A DNA stretch of 64,000 bases from Enterovirga aerilata (GTDB taxonomy: Bacteria; Pseudomonadota; Alphaproteobacteria; Rhizobiales; Beijerinckiaceae), in assembly GCF_013044135.1 (NCBI RefSeq), contig NZ_JABEPP010000006.1, positions 310,001 to 374,000 on the forward strand, read 5' to 3'. Below, one piece after another: positions 52,809-62,761 of the stretch (positions are counted from its first letter, which is position 1; each line of letters begins with the position of its first letter). Below the pieces are notes generated by a model. That model was not told where the DNA came from. It saw only the letters and a program-made list of their open reading frames with translations, and did no database searches. Position numbers and translations under genes: made by a program.

Positions 52809-53435
52809 TCAACGCGTGCCGCGCCGGCCCTCCCGCAGCATCTCCATCGCGATCTCGGCCAGCGCGACGGCGAGCCGCTCCGGCCAGCGCGCCGTTTGCC
52901 GAGGCCCGCTCGTCCGGCGGGGCCGGTCGGGGTCGGGCGTCCTGGGGATGTGGATGAAGAGGACCGGAAGACCGGTCCCGAGAGCCCGGTAATAGGCTGC
53001 GTTGCAGAGATAGCGCCCGGCGTCCCGCGACAGGCGGGACGGAAGGTGATGCCGGCGCAGCACGCGCAGCATCTTGTCCGGAGGCAGCGGGCTCTTCCGG
53101 ATTGTCCGCCTCCCCGAGGCGGTCGGAGTCTCGGCCCGCTCGCCTGCCACATCCGGGAACAGCATGCTGCGCCGGCCGGTCGCCCGCCACTCCACCCTCA
53201 CGCGCTTCGACCGGCCCGCGACCCCGATCATCAGGACCGCGTCCGGCCTCTCGGAAAGGGCGGGATCGAGCTCGCGCGGAAGCGCGGCATAGGCGGTCGT
53301 CAGGATCACGGGCCGAGCCGCGACGCCCCGGAGCCGCCAGCGCGGCGAGCCCGCGACGGCGCGGGCCGCGGCTGCGCTCGGGTTGCGCGGCATGGAGGGG
53401 AACGGCCCGAAGCCGGTGACGAGAAGGCGACGCAT
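52809..53435 (-). CDS. pyroglutamyl-peptidase I-like protein
   Basis: The 208-residue protein resembles Pcp cysteine peptidases, which remove N-terminal pyroglutamate. The catalytic candidates are E82 (VRVEWRATG), C144 (RYLCNAAYY) and H162 (FIHIPRTP). The N-terminal LVTGFGPFPSMPRNPS segment is typical. The E82 region is less conserved than in classical Pcp (usually an ERVAxN motif), so activity is likely but not sure. It lies 5 bp downstream of meaB and is probably co-transcribed. Confidence 0.82.
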   Translation of the reverse strand: MRRLLVTGFGPFPSMPRNPSAAAARAVAGSPRWRLRGVAARPVILTTAYAALPRELDPALSERPDAVLMIGVAGRSKRVRVEWRATGRRSMLFPDVAGERAETPTASGRRTIRKSPLPPDKMLRVLRRHHLPSRLSRDAGRYLCNAAYYRALGTGLPVLFIHIPRTPDPDRPRRTSGPRQTARWPERLAVALAEIAMEMLREGRRGTR

Positions 53436-53440
53436 CGCAC

Positions 53441-54418
53441 TCAGATCCCCAGCAGGGAAGCGATCTCGTCGGCCGCGGCCGCGGGGGAGAGCGTGCCCTC
53501 GCCGAGACGGGCCTCGATGGACGGAACGCGCTCGCGCAGCCCGGGGTCGCTGCGCAGCCTGGTGCGGATGCGGTCCTCGACCAGCGCCCACATCCATTTC
53601 ATGTCCTGGCGCCGCCGCTTGGCCGCGAGCTCGCCCGCGCCTTCCAGGGTCCGGCGGTGCTCCACGACCTTGCCCCACAGCGCGTCCAGGCCCGTGCCCT
53701 CCAGCCCGGAGATCAGGAGCACGGGCGGGCGCCAGAGCGCGTCGCCCGGAACCAGGATGTGGAGCGCCGCCCGGTAATCGGCCGCGGCCGCGGCCGCGCG
53801 CTCGCCGCCTGGCCCGTCGGCCTTGTTCACCGCGATGATGTCGGCCAGCTCGATCACGCCCTTCTTGATGCCCTGGAGCTCGTCCCCGGCACCGGGAAGC
53901 GCCAGGACCAGGAAGGTGTCGGTCAGGTCCGCGACGGCCGTCTCGGACTGTCCGACCCCGACCGTCTCGACGAGCACGACATCGTAGCCGGCTGCCTCGC
54001 AGAGGAGCATGGCCTCGCGCGTGCGGCCCGCGACGCCGCCGAGGGTGCCCGACGAAGGGGACGGCCGGACGAAGGCGGCCGGGTCGGTGGCGAGCCGCGC
54101 CATCCGGGTCTTGTCGCCCAGGATCGCGCCGCCGGTCCGGGTCGAGCTGGGGTCCACCGCGAGCACCGCGACCCGGTGCCCCGCCTCGATGAGAAAGGCG
54201 CCGAGCGCGTCGATTAGGGTGGATTTCCCGACGCCCGGAACCCCCGTGATGCCGACCCGCACGGCCTTGCCGGCATGCGGCATCACGGTCTCGATCAGCC
54301 CGTGCGCGGCGGCCCGGTGGTCGGGGCGGGAGGATTCGACGAGGGTTATGGTGCGCGCGAGCTCCGCCCGGTCGCCGGCGAGGAGCTTGTCGATGTCGGG
54401 AGAGGAGCGGGGACGCAT
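53441..54418 (-). CDS. meaB: methylmalonyl-CoA mutase-associated GTPase
   Basis: The 325-residue G3E-family GTPase has Walker [10 protein letters not shown] (59-67), the [18 protein letters not shown] segment, ETVGVGQSE and the NKAD specificity motif. MeaB (ArgK-like) protects and gates loading of adenosylcobalamin into methylmalonyl-CoA mutase. The mutase gene ends at 62762 on the same strand, about 8 kb away, with the Tct and Uma2 genes between. The start ATG is the first in a frame free of other good candidates. Confidence 0.95.
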   Translation of the reverse strand: MRPRSSPDIDKLLAGDRAELARTITLVESSRPDHRAAAHGLIETVMPHAGKAVRVGITGVPGVGKSTLIDALGAFLIEAGHRVAVLAVDPSSTRTGGAILGDKTRMARLATDPAAFVRPSPSSGTLGGVAGRTREAMLLCEAAGYDVVLVETVGVGQSETAVADLTDTFLVLALPGAGDELQGIKKGVIELADIIAVNKADGPGGERAAAAAADYRAALHILVPGDALWRPPVLLISGLEGTGLDALWGKVVEHRRTLEGAGELAAKRRRQDMKWMWALVEDRIRTRLRSDPGLRERVPSIEARLGEGTLSPAAAADEIASLLGI

Positions 54419-54456
54419 GCCGGCCTTCTGCCGTTCCGGACGGGCGCCGTCGAGCC

Positions 54457-55608
54457 TCAAGCCTCCGCGGCCGGCCGGTCGGCGCCGACGAAGGAGACGA
54501 GGAGCGCCGCACCCGAGAGAACGAGCCCAGCCAGGAAGACGGATTGGTGCGAGCCCGTGCGCGCGAAGATCGCCGCAAGGGCGAAGCCCGCCCCGGCCTG
54601 CGCGACCGCGAAGGCGGCCGTCGCCTTCACCCAGACCGCGCCGGCCCCGGGCCCGGCGAGCTCCCGTGCCCGGGCGAGCGCGATCGTGGTCAGGCCGAGC
54701 GTGCTGAAGCCGCCCGCGAAGGCCGAGAGGCTGAGGAGGGTGGCCGAACTCGAGAGCGCCGCGGCGAGCGCTGCGACCTGCAGGGCGAGCCAGAGCCGGA
54801 ACGCAGGGAGCGCGCCGAGCCGGCCGAGGAGGCTGCCGGCGAGGAGCGTTCCGGCGAGCCCTCCCGCCCCGAAGACGAGCCAGAGCGCGGCCCCGAAAGC
54901 CGGGGAGAGGCCGTGCCCGCGTATGGCGAGGTCGGCGAAATAGACCATGTGCGGCACGAGCCCGGCCGCCGAGAGCCCGTAGGCGGTCTGGAGGATGCCG
55001 GACCTGGCGCGCGTCCCTGCCGACGGCGGCGGCGGGATGGGGGTGTCGGGCCAGGAGCGATGCACGGCGGCCCAAAGCGCCGCGACGATGCCGGCGAGCA
55101 GGAGCCAGGTGGCAGGGATGCCGAGAGCGAGTGCGGCCGGCACGGCTCCGGACGCGGCCATGATCCCGATCGCGACGCCGCCGATCACGATGCCGCCCGC
55201 CATCCCGCGCCGGACGGGCTCGACGGCGCCCTGCACGGCCGGGCCGGCCAGTGCCATCAGGATGCCGCCGGCCGCACCGGAGACGAAGCGCCAGGAGGCC
55301 AGCCACGTCGCCCCGAGATTCGCCGCGCAGGCCGCGAAGCCGAGGACCGCGAGCGCCATGCCGAGATCGAGAGTCCGCGCCGTCCCGAGGCGCCGCGCGA
55401 TCATGCGGCCGCCGAGCACGCCGAGAAGATAGCCCGCAAGGTTGAGGGCGCCGAGGACCCCCCCTTCCGCGCCGCTGACCCATCCGGCCGCCACCATGGC
55501 CGGAAAGAGCGGCACGTAGGCGAAGCGGCTGAGGCCGATCCCCGAGCAGGTTGCGGCCGCGCCGGCGAAGGCGGGCCGAAGACCGGTCGAGAGACGGGGA
55601 GGGGACAT
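54457..55608 (-). CDS. YbfB/YjiJ-family MFS transporter
   Basis: The 383-residue protein has twelve hydrophobic segments. The first, [21 protein letters not shown], and the [19 protein letters not shown] region are typical of the YbfB/YjiJ MFS subfamily. The substrate is unknown. The frame begins at a GTG (55623), but the ATG at 55608 ([10 protein letters not shown]) is the better start. It lies 38 bp upstream of meaB on the same strand. It differs from the DHA2-type MFS at 7206. Confidence 0.87.
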   Translation of the reverse strand: MSPPRLSTGLRPAFAGAAATCSGIGLSRFAYVPLFPAMVAAGWVSGAEGGVLGALNLAGYLLGVLGGRMIARRLGTARTLDLGMALAVLGFAACAANLGATWLASWRFVSGAAGGILMALAGPAVQGAVEPVRRGMAGGIVIGGVAIGIMAASGAVPAALALGIPATWLLLAGIVAALWAAVHRSWPDTPIPPPPSAGTRARSGILQTAYGLSAAGLVPHMVYFADLAIRGHGLSPAFGAALWLVFGAGGLAGTLLAGSLLGRLGALPAFRLWLALQVAALAAALSSSATLLSLSAFAGGFSTLGLTTIALARARELAGPGAGAVWVKATAAFAVAQAGAGFALAAIFARTGSHQSVFLAGLVLSGAALLVSFVGADRPAAEA

Positions 55609-55688
55609 CGGGCTGGCGGGCACGGCGCCATTGGCCCGAGCCCGCCCGCCGCGTCCAGCCTCCGTCCGTCGAGGCAGCCTTCGCCGCT

Positions 55689-56450
55689 TCAGGATTCGGC
55701 CGTGAGCGGCAGGCCGATCCGGCCCCAGCCCGGCAGCTTGAAGGCCGGGCGCCGGAGATCGAGCCCGGCGACGAGCCCGAGGAAGTTGACTTCGAGACCC
55801 TCGACCCAGCCCACCGCCAGGCCGAGATAGCCGCCGAGCTGCAGCTGGATTCCGGTGCGGCTCGGCGTCAGGCCGGCGAAATCGCCGAACGGGTGGAAGT
55901 CCTTTCCGAGCGCAGTCGGTGGCAGCGCGGTCCGCAGGCCCGGCACCCGGGCGACCACATAGGCCACGAAGGTGTTCGAGTTCGGCCCGGGCCAGACGCG
56001 GTAGTCGCCGAACCCCGCATAGGGGTATTCAGCCACCGCCCTGCGGATCTCCGGGATGAGGCGCTCGGCCTCCGCACCGTCGATGGCGAGCACGAGCTGC
56101 GGGTCGTTGCCGAACCAGCGCGCATCCGCGGCCCAGCCATTCGTCCGCACGGGAGAGCCCCAGCCCACCTTGTCGAAACGGGTGTAGCGGGAGGCGCCCT
56201 CCTCCTTCACGACGATCCAGCTGTGATGCGCGACCATTCCCTTCCAGCGGCCGGTCCGGGCCGCGTAGATGCGGATGAGGGCAGGACGGTGCTCGGCCGC
56301 AGCGGACAGGATCTTGGCGCTCGTCCAGTCCGCCCGCGACCAGTCGGGTGCGAGATCGTCGCGCGCCGCCCACCAGAGGGCATGCGTCGCCAGCGGGAGG
56401 ATGAAGAGGACGAGAAGCGCGAGGAGGATGCGGAGAGCGATCGTCGACAT
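55689..56450 (-). CDS. DUF3750 protein
   Basis: The 253-residue protein begins with one membrane helix ([19 protein letters not shown]). A long DUF3750 domain follows: [56 protein letters not shown] and [21 protein letters not shown]. The conserved His-His-Ser and Asn-Thr-Phe segments recall NlpC-like folds, but the function is unknown. It follows the tctA gene on the minus strand with a 101-bp gap. Confidence 0.83.
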   Translation of the reverse strand: MSTIALRILLALLVLFILPLATHALWWAARDDLAPDWSRADWTSAKILSAAAEHRPALIRIYAARTGRWKGMVAHHSWIVVKEEGASRYTRFDKVGWGSPVRTNGWAADARWFGNDPQLVLAIDGAEAERLIPEIRRAVAEYPYAGFGDYRVWPGPNSNTFVAYVVARVPGLRTALPPTALGKDFHPFGDFAGLTPSRTGIQLQLGGYLGLAVGWVEGLEVNFLGLVAGLDLRRPAFKLPGWGRIGLPLTAES

Positions 56451-56551
56451 CGAGGAGAGACGGGGCGGGGGCGAGGCGGCGCGGGAGGAATATGATCGCC
56501 TCGAGGGCCGATCGCCATCCCAGCCCCCCGGAGCGGCGGCGCGGCCGAGGG

Positions 56552-58054
56552 TCACGCGGCCTGAGCGCGCCCCCTCCGCCCGAGCCGCCGATGCAGCCAT
56601 ACGCCCGCGGGCCAGAGGAGGGCCGCGAAGGTCATGACGGCCAGGATCGCCGAGACCGGCCGCTCGAAGAACGGCAGCAGGCTGCCGTCCGACTTGATGA
56701 GCGAGGTCACGAGGCTCTGCTCGACCATGGTCCCCATCACGATCCCGAGCACCAGCGCGGCGACGGGATAGCCGTTCGCCTCCATGACGAACCCGATCAC
56801 CCCGAAAGCGGCGACGACCGTCACGGCGAAGAGGTTGTTCCCCGTCGCGAAGGCGCCGACGGCGGCGCAGACGAGCACGATCGGCATGATCGCCGCCCGC
56901 GGGGCCCGGAGCACGTGGCTCGTCGCCCGGATCATCATGATGCCGAGCGGAATCATGATGATGTTGGCCAGCATGAAGATGATGTAGAGCGCGTACATGC
57001 TGGAGGCGCGCTCGGTGAAGAGCGTCGGGCCCGGATTGAGCCCCTTCATGTAGAGCACCCCGATCGCGATCGCCGTGATGGTATCGCCGGGGATCCCGAA
57101 GAGGAGCGACGGGACCCAGCCGCTCGCCAGGCTCGCGTTGTTGCTCGCGCCGGCCTCGACCAGGCCCTCGGGATGTCCGGTGCCGAACTTCTCCGGCGTG
57201 CGGGAGAACCGCTTGGACATCGCGTAGCTGACCCAGGCCGCCATATCGGCGCCTGCGCCCGGCAGCACGCCGATGATGATCCCGACGATGTTTCCCCGGG
57301 TCATCTGGTTCCAGTACTGCTTCGTCAGCCGGATCTGGCCCGCCATGATGCTGCCGAAGCGGCGGTGCGGCATCTTCGGCGGCTCCGGAAGGAGCAGGGC
57401 GCGCATCACCTCCGAGACCGCGAAGGCGCCGACGAGCGCCGGCACCACCTCGATGCCGCCGAGGAGGTCCGTCGATCCGAAGGTGAAGCGCGGAATGCCG
57501 CCCGGATTCTCCATGCCGATGCAGGAGACGAGAAGCCCGATCAGCATCGCGGCGATCGCCTTGATGGGCGACGAGCGGGCCACGAGGGTCGCGCACATGA
57601 GCCCGAGGATGGCGAGCCAGAAATACTCGAAGGTGGAGAAGCTGAAGGCGAGCTCGGCGAGCGTGGGCGCCAGGACGACGAGCGAGATCGTGCCCGCGAT
57701 CCCGCCGAGCGCGCTGAACCAGAGGCCGATCCCGAGCGCGAGCTCCGGCTGGCCCTTGCGCGTCATCGCATAGGCTTCGTCGACATAGGCCGCCGAGGCC
57801 GGCGTTCCCGGAATCCGCAGAAGCGCGCCCGGGATGTCGCCCGAGAAGATCGCCATGGCCGAGGCGGTGATGATCGTCGCTACCGCCGCGATGGGCGAGA
57901 GATAGAAGGTGACCGGGACGAGGAGGGCCGTCGCCATCGTGGCCGACAGGCCCGGCATCGACCCGACCACCAGGCCGTAGATCGCGGAGACGAGGATCGC
58001 GAGGAGGACGTCGGGAGCGGCGACCATCCCGAGGGCTTCGAGGAAGGTCGTCAT
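56552..58054 (-). CDS. tctA: tripartite tricarboxylate transporter, large membrane subunit
   Basis: The 500-residue inner-membrane protein has the TctA pattern: about 12 helices, the VGSMPGLSATMATALLVPVTFYL and VGIIIGVLPGAGADMAAWVSY segments that carry the internal repeat of TctA, and FGSTDLLGG. It imports a carboxylate with cation coupling, using the periplasmic binding protein encoded two genes upstream. Its ATG lies one base after the tctB stop. The C-terminus is basic (HRRLGRRGRAQAA). Confidence 0.96.
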   Translation of the reverse strand: MTTFLEALGMVAAPDVLLAILVSAIYGLVVGSMPGLSATMATALLVPVTFYLSPIAAVATIITASAMAIFSGDIPGALLRIPGTPASAAYVDEAYAMTRKGQPELALGIGLWFSALGGIAGTISLVVLAPTLAELAFSFSTFEYFWLAILGLMCATLVARSSPIKAIAAMLIGLLVSCIGMENPGGIPRFTFGSTDLLGGIEVVPALVGAFAVSEVMRALLLPEPPKMPHRRFGSIMAGQIRLTKQYWNQMTRGNIVGIIIGVLPGAGADMAAWVSYAMSKRFSRTPEKFGTGHPEGLVEAGASNNASLASGWVPSLLFGIPGDTITAIAIGVLYMKGLNPGPTLFTERASSMYALYIIFMLANIIMIPLGIMMIRATSHVLRAPRAAIMPIVLVCAAVGAFATGNNLFAVTVVAAFGVIGFVMEANGYPVAALVLGIVMGTMVEQSLVTSLIKSDGSLLPFFERPVSAILAVMTFAALLWPAGVWLHRRLGRRGRAQAA

Positions 58055-58055
58055 G

Positions 58056-58553
58056 TCACCAGGGCATCGGCACGAGCCCCGGGGGAAGCGGCACCCGTAG
58101 GAGCTTGTAGAAGAGGAGGTGGACGAGGATCGGGCCGAGAACGGCCATCGGCAGGGCGACGCGCAGGGAGCCGCGGAAGGCGAGCGCCAGGGCCAGGATC
58201 ATCACCGCGGCGGTGGGCACGAAGCCGAGCGCATCGACGGCATAGACGTAGAAGAGAAGAAGACCAGGCGGAATCGCAGCGCGCAGCCAGCTCAGGCGGG
58301 CGGGCGGAACGTGCTCCAGCCCTTTCGCCTCCTCGCTCGCGGCCACATCGGCCTCGGCCTCGTCCTCGAAGCTGCGCCCGATGCCGAGCGCCACGAGGAC
58401 GCCGCAGACGACCAACCCCAGGCCGATCACCGTCGGAAACGCGCTCGGCCCGACCTGCTGGCCGGGCACCGGAGGCAGGCGTGATCCGGCATAGGCCGCA
58501 GCGGCTCCGAGCGCCGCGATGACGGCGCCCGTGATCCGGTCGGATATGACCAT
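58056..58553 (-). CDS. tctB: tripartite tricarboxylate transporter, small membrane subunit
   Basis: The 165-residue membrane protein has four predicted helices, with a loop rich in acidic residues between helices two and three (FEDEAEADVAASEE), as in TctB. It is the small partner of TctA. The order tctC-tctB-tctA on the minus strand and the tight spacing (12 bp, then 1 bp) support a three-gene operon. Confidence 0.92.
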   Translation of the reverse strand: MVISDRITGAVIAALGAAAAYAGSRLPPVPGQQVGPSAFPTVIGLGLVVCGVLVALGIGRSFEDEAEADVAASEEAKGLEHVPPARLSWLRAAIPPGLLLFYVYAVDALGFVPTAAVMILALALAFRGSLRVALPMAVLGPILVHLLFYKLLRVPLPPGLVPMPW

Positions 58554-58565
58554 GGGTGAGAGGGA

Positions 58566-59561
58566 TCAGGCGGCCTTGGCGAGCCCGGCAGCCTTCATGT
58601 CCTCGCCCATCTTGGCGTTGCCTTCGTCCATGAACTTGGCAAAGCCCGCCGCATCGGCCCATTTCATGCCGAAGCCGCGACTGTTCATGAAGTCCCTGTA
58701 GGCCTGCCCGTCATAGACCTTCTTGAGCGCGTCGCCGAGCTTGGCCACGATCTCCGGCGGCAGGTTCCGCGGTCCCGCGATGCCGCGCCACGCGCCGGTC
58801 GCGTAGACCGTGCCGAGCTCCTCGCCGATGGTCGGGACGTTCGGGAATTGCGGGTTGCGCTTCTCGGCCATGATGGCGAGGCTCCGGGCCTTGCCGGCCT
58901 CGATCATGGCGCGCGCCTCCGGCACCGAGCAGGGGACGATGTCGACGCCTCCCGCCGCGAGGTCCTGCATGCCGGGCGCGGCGCCGTTCGAGGGGACCCA
59001 GGTGACGTGGTTGGGCTGGAGACCGAGGCTGCGCAGCCAGCCGACCAGGGCCAGGTGCCAGATGCCGCCCTGGCCGGTGCCGGATGCCTTCATCTTGCCG
59101 GGCGGGCTCGCCTTGATGGCGTCCGCGAGCTCCTTCACGTTCTTGTACGGCGCGTCGGCCTTCACCTGGATGCCGGGCGGGTCCTCGTTCACGAGCGCGA
59201 GCGGCGTGTAGCTACGGGGGGTGAGGTCGGTCAGGCCCTGCCAGTGCATCATGCTGATCTCGACCGTGAGGATTCCGAGCGTGTAGCCGTCCGGGGGCGC
59301 CGCCGCGATCGCCGCATGGCCGACGACACCGCTGCCGCCCGTCCGGTTCACGACGTTCACCGGCTGACCGAGCTCCTTCTCAAGCCCCTGCGCGACGATG
59401 CGCGCGCAGGCATCGGTCCCGCCGCCGGCGCCCCAGGGGCAGATCAGGGTGATGGGGCGGCTCGGATAGGCGCCCTGCGCCCAGGCGCTTCCGGTCTGGG
59501 CGGCGCCGCCGGCAAGTGCCGCCGCGGACGCGACGAAGCCGCGCCTCGTGAGATGAACCAT
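58566..59561 (-). CDS. tctC: tripartite tricarboxylate transporter substrate-binding protein
   Basis: The 331-residue periplasmic protein of the TctC/Bug family has an N-terminus with a twin-arginine-like stretch (LTRRGFVASAAALAGGA), then a cleavage site near AWAQG. The Bug core follows: YPSRPITLICPWGAGGGTDACARIVA, NRTGGSGVVGHAAIAAAPPDGYTLG, and FPNVPTIGEELG. Such proteins bind tricarboxylates, aromatic acids or related carboxylates; the ligand here is unknown. It is the first gene of its operon, 168 bp from the divergent transglycosylase gene. Confidence 0.95.
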   Translation of the reverse strand: MVHLTRRGFVASAAALAGGAAQTGSAWAQGAYPSRPITLICPWGAGGGTDACARIVAQGLEKELGQPVNVVNRTGGSGVVGHAAIAAAPPDGYTLGILTVEISMMHWQGLTDLTPRSYTPLALVNEDPPGIQVKADAPYKNVKELADAIKASPPGKMKASGTGQGGIWHLALVGWLRSLGLQPNHVTWVPSNGAAPGMQDLAAGGVDIVPCSVPEARAMIEAGKARSLAIMAEKRNPQFPNVPTIGEELGTVYATGAWRGIAGPRNLPPEIVAKLGDALKKVYDGQAYRDFMNSRGFGMKWADAAGFAKFMDEGNAKMGEDMKAAGLAKAA

Positions 59562-59729
59562 GGCTGTCCTCCCGCGCTCCGGACTGCGCCGGATCTGCTC
59601 CGCACGGACGCTAGCACCGCGCGGCCACGGATCAAGCACGGAGGGCATCCGCCATTCGGGTCAGACGGGGCGAGGATCCTTGCCAGCCCGGCCTTCGGCC
59701 GAGTTGCCTTGCGGTAACGTTCCGCTGCC

Positions 59730-60587
59730 ATGATGCGGCCCTCCCCGCGTTCCACCAGATGGGGGAAGGAGGTCGGCGTCTTGCCAGCACGAGGTCTGTC
59801 TGCATGCCTGTGCGTCGCTGGGCTGGCCCTCGCAACGAGCTGGCAGCCGGGCCGGGCGGAGGTGTCCGTCCTCCCTCCGGCGCGCCCTGCCGCCTCGCCC
59901 GAGCCGGCGAAGGCTGACGCGCAATCGACCGCCGCCCTCGCGAAACCCGCCGCGGCCCTGCCGGATGCCCGCAAGCTCTACCTTCCCATGATCGCCGCCG
60001 AAGCCAGGGCGCGCGGGCTGCCGCCGGAGGTCGCCGATGCGGTGGCGCGCGTCGAGAGCGGATACAACCCGGCCGCTATCGGCGGCGACGGGGAGCGCGG
60101 GATGATGCAGGTCATGCCGCCCACCGCCGCGATGCTCGGCTTCACCGGCTCGCTCGACCAGCTCGCCGAACCCGCCACCAACATCAAGCTCGGCGTGAGC
60201 TATCTGGCCGACGCCTGGAAGCTCGCGAACGGCGATCTCTGCCGCGCGCTCATGAAATACCGGGCGGGGCACAACCAGGAGCGCATGTCCGCGCTGTCCG
60301 TCGAGTATTGCCGGCGCGCGAAGAACCACCTCGCGGCCATCGGGTCGCCGCTCGCCGCCTCGCCGCTGCCGAAGCCCGAATTCGGCACCCTTCCGGGCGG
60401 GCTCGGGCCCAGCTTCGCGGGCGGGACCAACCCTCAGGTGCGACGGGTCGCCGGACGGCTCGTCAGGGTGGGCCGGGTTCGGACGGCCCGCACCGGCCGC
60501 GCCTTCTGGGCGGCCCACACCGCACGCATCCGGGCGATCGAGGCCCGGCTCCCGTGGAAGCGCGGCGGGATCATGGTGGGCAGCTGA
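59730..60587 (+). CDS. lytic transglycosylase (SLT domain)
   Basis: The 285-residue exported enzyme cleaves peptidoglycan glycan strands. A signal segment lies at about residues 18-43 (LSACLCVAGLALATSWQPG) and a linker rich in Ala/Pro runs to about 80. The SLT domain has the catalytic Glu E109 in VARVESGYNPAAIG, then GMMQVMPPTAAMLG and the YRAGHNQERMS motif. The C-terminal basic tail (about 235-285) is outside the domain. An alternative ATG is at 59733. Confidence 0.93.
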   Translation: MMRPSPRSTRWGKEVGVLPARGLSACLCVAGLALATSWQPGRAEVSVLPPARPAASPEPAKADAQSTAALAKPAAALPDARKLYLPMIAAEARARGLPPEVADAVARVESGYNPAAIGGDGERGMMQVMPPTAAMLGFTGSLDQLAEPATNIKLGVSYLADAWKLANGDLCRALMKYRAGHNQERMSALSVEYCRRAKNHLAAIGSPLAASPLPKPEFGTLPGGLGPSFAGGTNPQVRRVAGRLVRVGRVRTARTGRAFWAAHTARIRAIEARLPWKRGGIMVGS

Positions 60588-60657
60588 CCCGCTGGGCCGT
60601 CGCCGCTTCCGGTGATAGCGTCCGGCCGAGTGATCCCATCGGGACGGAGCCGGCGTC

Positions 60658-61233
60658 ATGACCGTCCACGTCACACGAGCTCTCGACGGCTTCTCCCGGC
60701 GCGCCTTCAGCGTCGCCGAGTTCGAGCGCATGTTCGAGAGGGGCATCCTGGACGACAGCGAAAACCTTGAGCTCATCGAAGGCGAGATCGTCCCGATGGC
60801 GGCGAAGAGCCATGTTCACGAGCGGGTCAAGTCGGCCATCCTTCTCGTGCTGGCGAGAGAGCTGCCGCGAAACCTGTGGCTCGGCGTCGAGAGTTCGCTC
60901 GAGATGTCGGAGATGACCCTGGTCGAGCCCGATCTCGTCATCTACCCCAAGAGCTTCAGGCTGCGCGAGGTGCGCGGGCCGGACATCCTCCTGGCGGTCG
61001 AGGTCGCGGATACGAGCTTCAGGTTCGACCGCGACCACAAGGCGCGGCTCTATGCACGCTACGGCGTGCAGGAGCTCTGGGTCGTCGAGGCGAATAGCCG
61101 GACGACCTACATCCATCGGGAGCCTCGCGGTGGCGCCTGGACGAGCATAGCCGAGGTCCCTGCATCCGGGCTGTTGCAGCCTGGCGCGACCGATCTGCAG
61201 CACATCGCCTTCAGGCTCGGCGAGCTGGACTGA
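60658..61233 (+). CDS. Uma2-family (DUF820) nuclease-fold protein, copy 1
   Basis: The 191-residue protein has the Uma2/DUF820 PD-(D/E)XK fold: ENLELIEGEIVPMAAKSHVHERV, VEPDLVIYPKSFR, LAVEVADTS and FDRDHKARLYARYGVQELWVVEAN. The acidic and Lys/His residues of a restriction-endonuclease-like site are present. The natural function is unknown; the family is widespread in high-GC bacteria and cyanobacteria. GGACGGAG precedes the start. A relative lies at 62164, with about 40% similar segments by eye. Confidence 0.9.
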   Translation: MTVHVTRALDGFSRRAFSVAEFERMFERGILDDSENLELIEGEIVPMAAKSHVHERVKSAILLVLARELPRNLWLGVESSLEMSEMTLVEPDLVIYPKSFRLREVRGPDILLAVEVADTSFRFDRDHKARLYARYGVQELWVVEANSRTTYIHREPRGGAWTSIAEVPASGLLQPGATDLQHIAFRLGELD

Positions 61234-61237
61234 GGGG

Positions 61238-62101
61238 TCAGGCGGAGGCTGGGTTCTCCCAGGGCGGCGTGTTCAGCCGCATGCCGTGCGCGCCGCCGTA
61301 ATCGGCGACCTTCGGCGGGGACCAGCCTTCGAGCACCCCCGGATCCAGGCGATATACCTCCACCCCGATCGGACGGCACACCTCGATCGGATCGCGCGCG
61401 CCGGGTCCCCAGAGCGGGACGGAGAGGTCGCCGCCCGGGCAGGTCGACAGCGCGCAGAGCAGGGCGATCTCGGCGAAGAATTCCAAATGATCGCCCGGAC
61501 GCGCCGGGCAGTCGCGCATGAAGTACTTGTCCTCGGCGTTCAGGCCCGTGACCTGGAAGACGTTCAGCAGGTCGTGGACGTCGAACTCGGTCAGGCCGTA
61601 GGGCGCGACCGCCCGGACCAGGTTCGAGTGGCAATGGTGGTCGAAATCCCGGCCCGTGAGGAGCTTGTTCACGTAAGGGTCGCAGCGCGTCCCGAGCAGG
61701 TCGTGGACGCGCCCGCCATATTCGTCGGTGCCGTAGCCCGCGAGCGTGTCGCTCGTGATCGTGGCGAGCGGGCGCAGATAGGGCAGGGTGGACCAGAGCC
61801 GGTCGAAGGTCGTGACGTGAGCGGCCTGGAGCTGGCGGGTGCGCGAGGCCCAGAAGCGCTCGCGCGGGTTGTGCCGGTTCCAAATGTTCAGGTCCCCGAC
61901 CTGGGGACCCTCGACCGTGAGCAGCCGGAAGACATGCCCGGCGGGCACCTCCCAGGCGCGACCTGTGCGGATCGGGATGACGAAGCTGTCCACGAGTTCG
62001 CGGCCGGACGCCAAGGCGACCCGCTCGTAGAAGGCCCGGTCGACGGATAGGGGCGAGCCGGCCGTGGCCTGATATGCGGCGGGGAAGCTCTTTGACGCCA
62101 C
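61238..62101 (-). CDS. DUF1989 urea carboxylase-associated protein
   Basis: The 287-residue protein of the DUF1989 family is often encoded beside urea carboxylase or guanidine-degradation genes. Family marks are HVFRLLTVEGPQVGDLNIWN, DLLGTRCDPYV, HHCHSNLVRAV, FDVHDLLNVF and ARPGDHLEFFAEI. Clustered His, Cys and Asp residues suggest a metal site. No urea carboxylase gene is in this window, so its partner is absent here. The start is GTG. It is flanked by two Uma2 genes and converges with the first over 4 bp. Confidence 0.9.
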   Translation of the reverse strand: MASKSFPAAYQATAGSPLSVDRAFYERVALASGRELVDSFVIPIRTGRAWEVPAGHVFRLLTVEGPQVGDLNIWNRHNPRERFWASRTRQLQAAHVTTFDRLWSTLPYLRPLATITSDTLAGYGTDEYGGRVHDLLGTRCDPYVNKLLTGRDFDHHCHSNLVRAVAPYGLTEFDVHDLLNVFQVTGLNAEDKYFMRDCPARPGDHLEFFAEIALLCALSTCPGGDLSVPLWGPGARDPIEVCRPIGVEVYRLDPGVLEGWSPPKVADYGGAHGMRLNTPPWENPASA

Positions 62102-62163
62102 CGTCGGCCCTCGTCATCCGTTTCGAGGAGATGCTAAGCTCCCGCCGCGCGGGACGGAAGCCG

Positions 62164-62757
62164 ATGAACGCCCACACGCGACACCTCCTCGACGATGCGC
62201 CACGCCGGCTGCTGTCGGTCGCCGACCTCGATCGGATGATCCAGGCGGGCATCATCTCCGACGACGAGAACGTCGAGCTGATCGACGGAGAACTGATCGT
62301 GATGGCCGCGAAGAAGTTCTCCCACGAATTCGTCAAGTCGGCGCTGGTCCGGCTGTTCAACCGAGCAGGCTCCGACGACATCTTCGTCGGCATCGAGGCG
62401 AGCCTCCGGCTCGGCACGCACAATCTCGTCGAGCCGGACATCCTGGTCTGCCGCCGCGACCGGATCGTGATCTCGCCGGAGGGCTACATCGCCGTCCCGC
62501 CCCGGGACATCCTCTTGCTCGTGGAGGTGGCGGATTCGACGCTGCGCAAGGACCGGAACCTGAAGGCGCGGCTCTATGCGCGCCACAGCGTGCCGGATTA
62601 CTGGATCGTCGACACGAATGCCCGCCGCATCTGGCGGCACCGCGCGCCCGAGGCGGGCCGCTACGGGCAGGTGGAGAAGATCGAGGCCGGGGAGGCGATC
62701 ACGCCCGATTCGGGCGATCTCGCCGGCATCTCCGTCCGCCTCGCCGATCTCTCCTGA
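62164..62757 (+). CDS. Uma2-family (DUF820) nuclease-fold protein, copy 2
   Basis: The 197-residue relative of the protein at 60658 has the same order of motifs: ENVELIDGELIVMAAKKFSHEFVKSAL, LVEPDILVCRRDRI, LLVEVADSTLRKDRNLKARLYARHSVPDYWIVDTN. GGAAG precedes the ATG; an earlier ATG at 62131 is possible. It converges with the mutase gene over 4 bp. Function is unknown, as for the first copy. Confidence 0.9.
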   Translation: MNAHTRHLLDDAPRRLLSVADLDRMIQAGIISDDENVELIDGELIVMAAKKFSHEFVKSALVRLFNRAGSDDIFVGIEASLRLGTHNLVEPDILVCRRDRIVISPEGYIAVPPRDILLLVEVADSTLRKDRNLKARLYARHSVPDYWIVDTNARRIWRHRAPEAGRYGQVEKIEAGEAITPDSGDLAGISVRLADLS

Positions 62758-62761
62758 CCGC

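Noticed and set aside
56492-58522. 676-codon plus-strand frame opposite tctA/tctB
   Set aside because: It is a low-complexity charged translation; the opposite strand encodes well-known membrane proteins.
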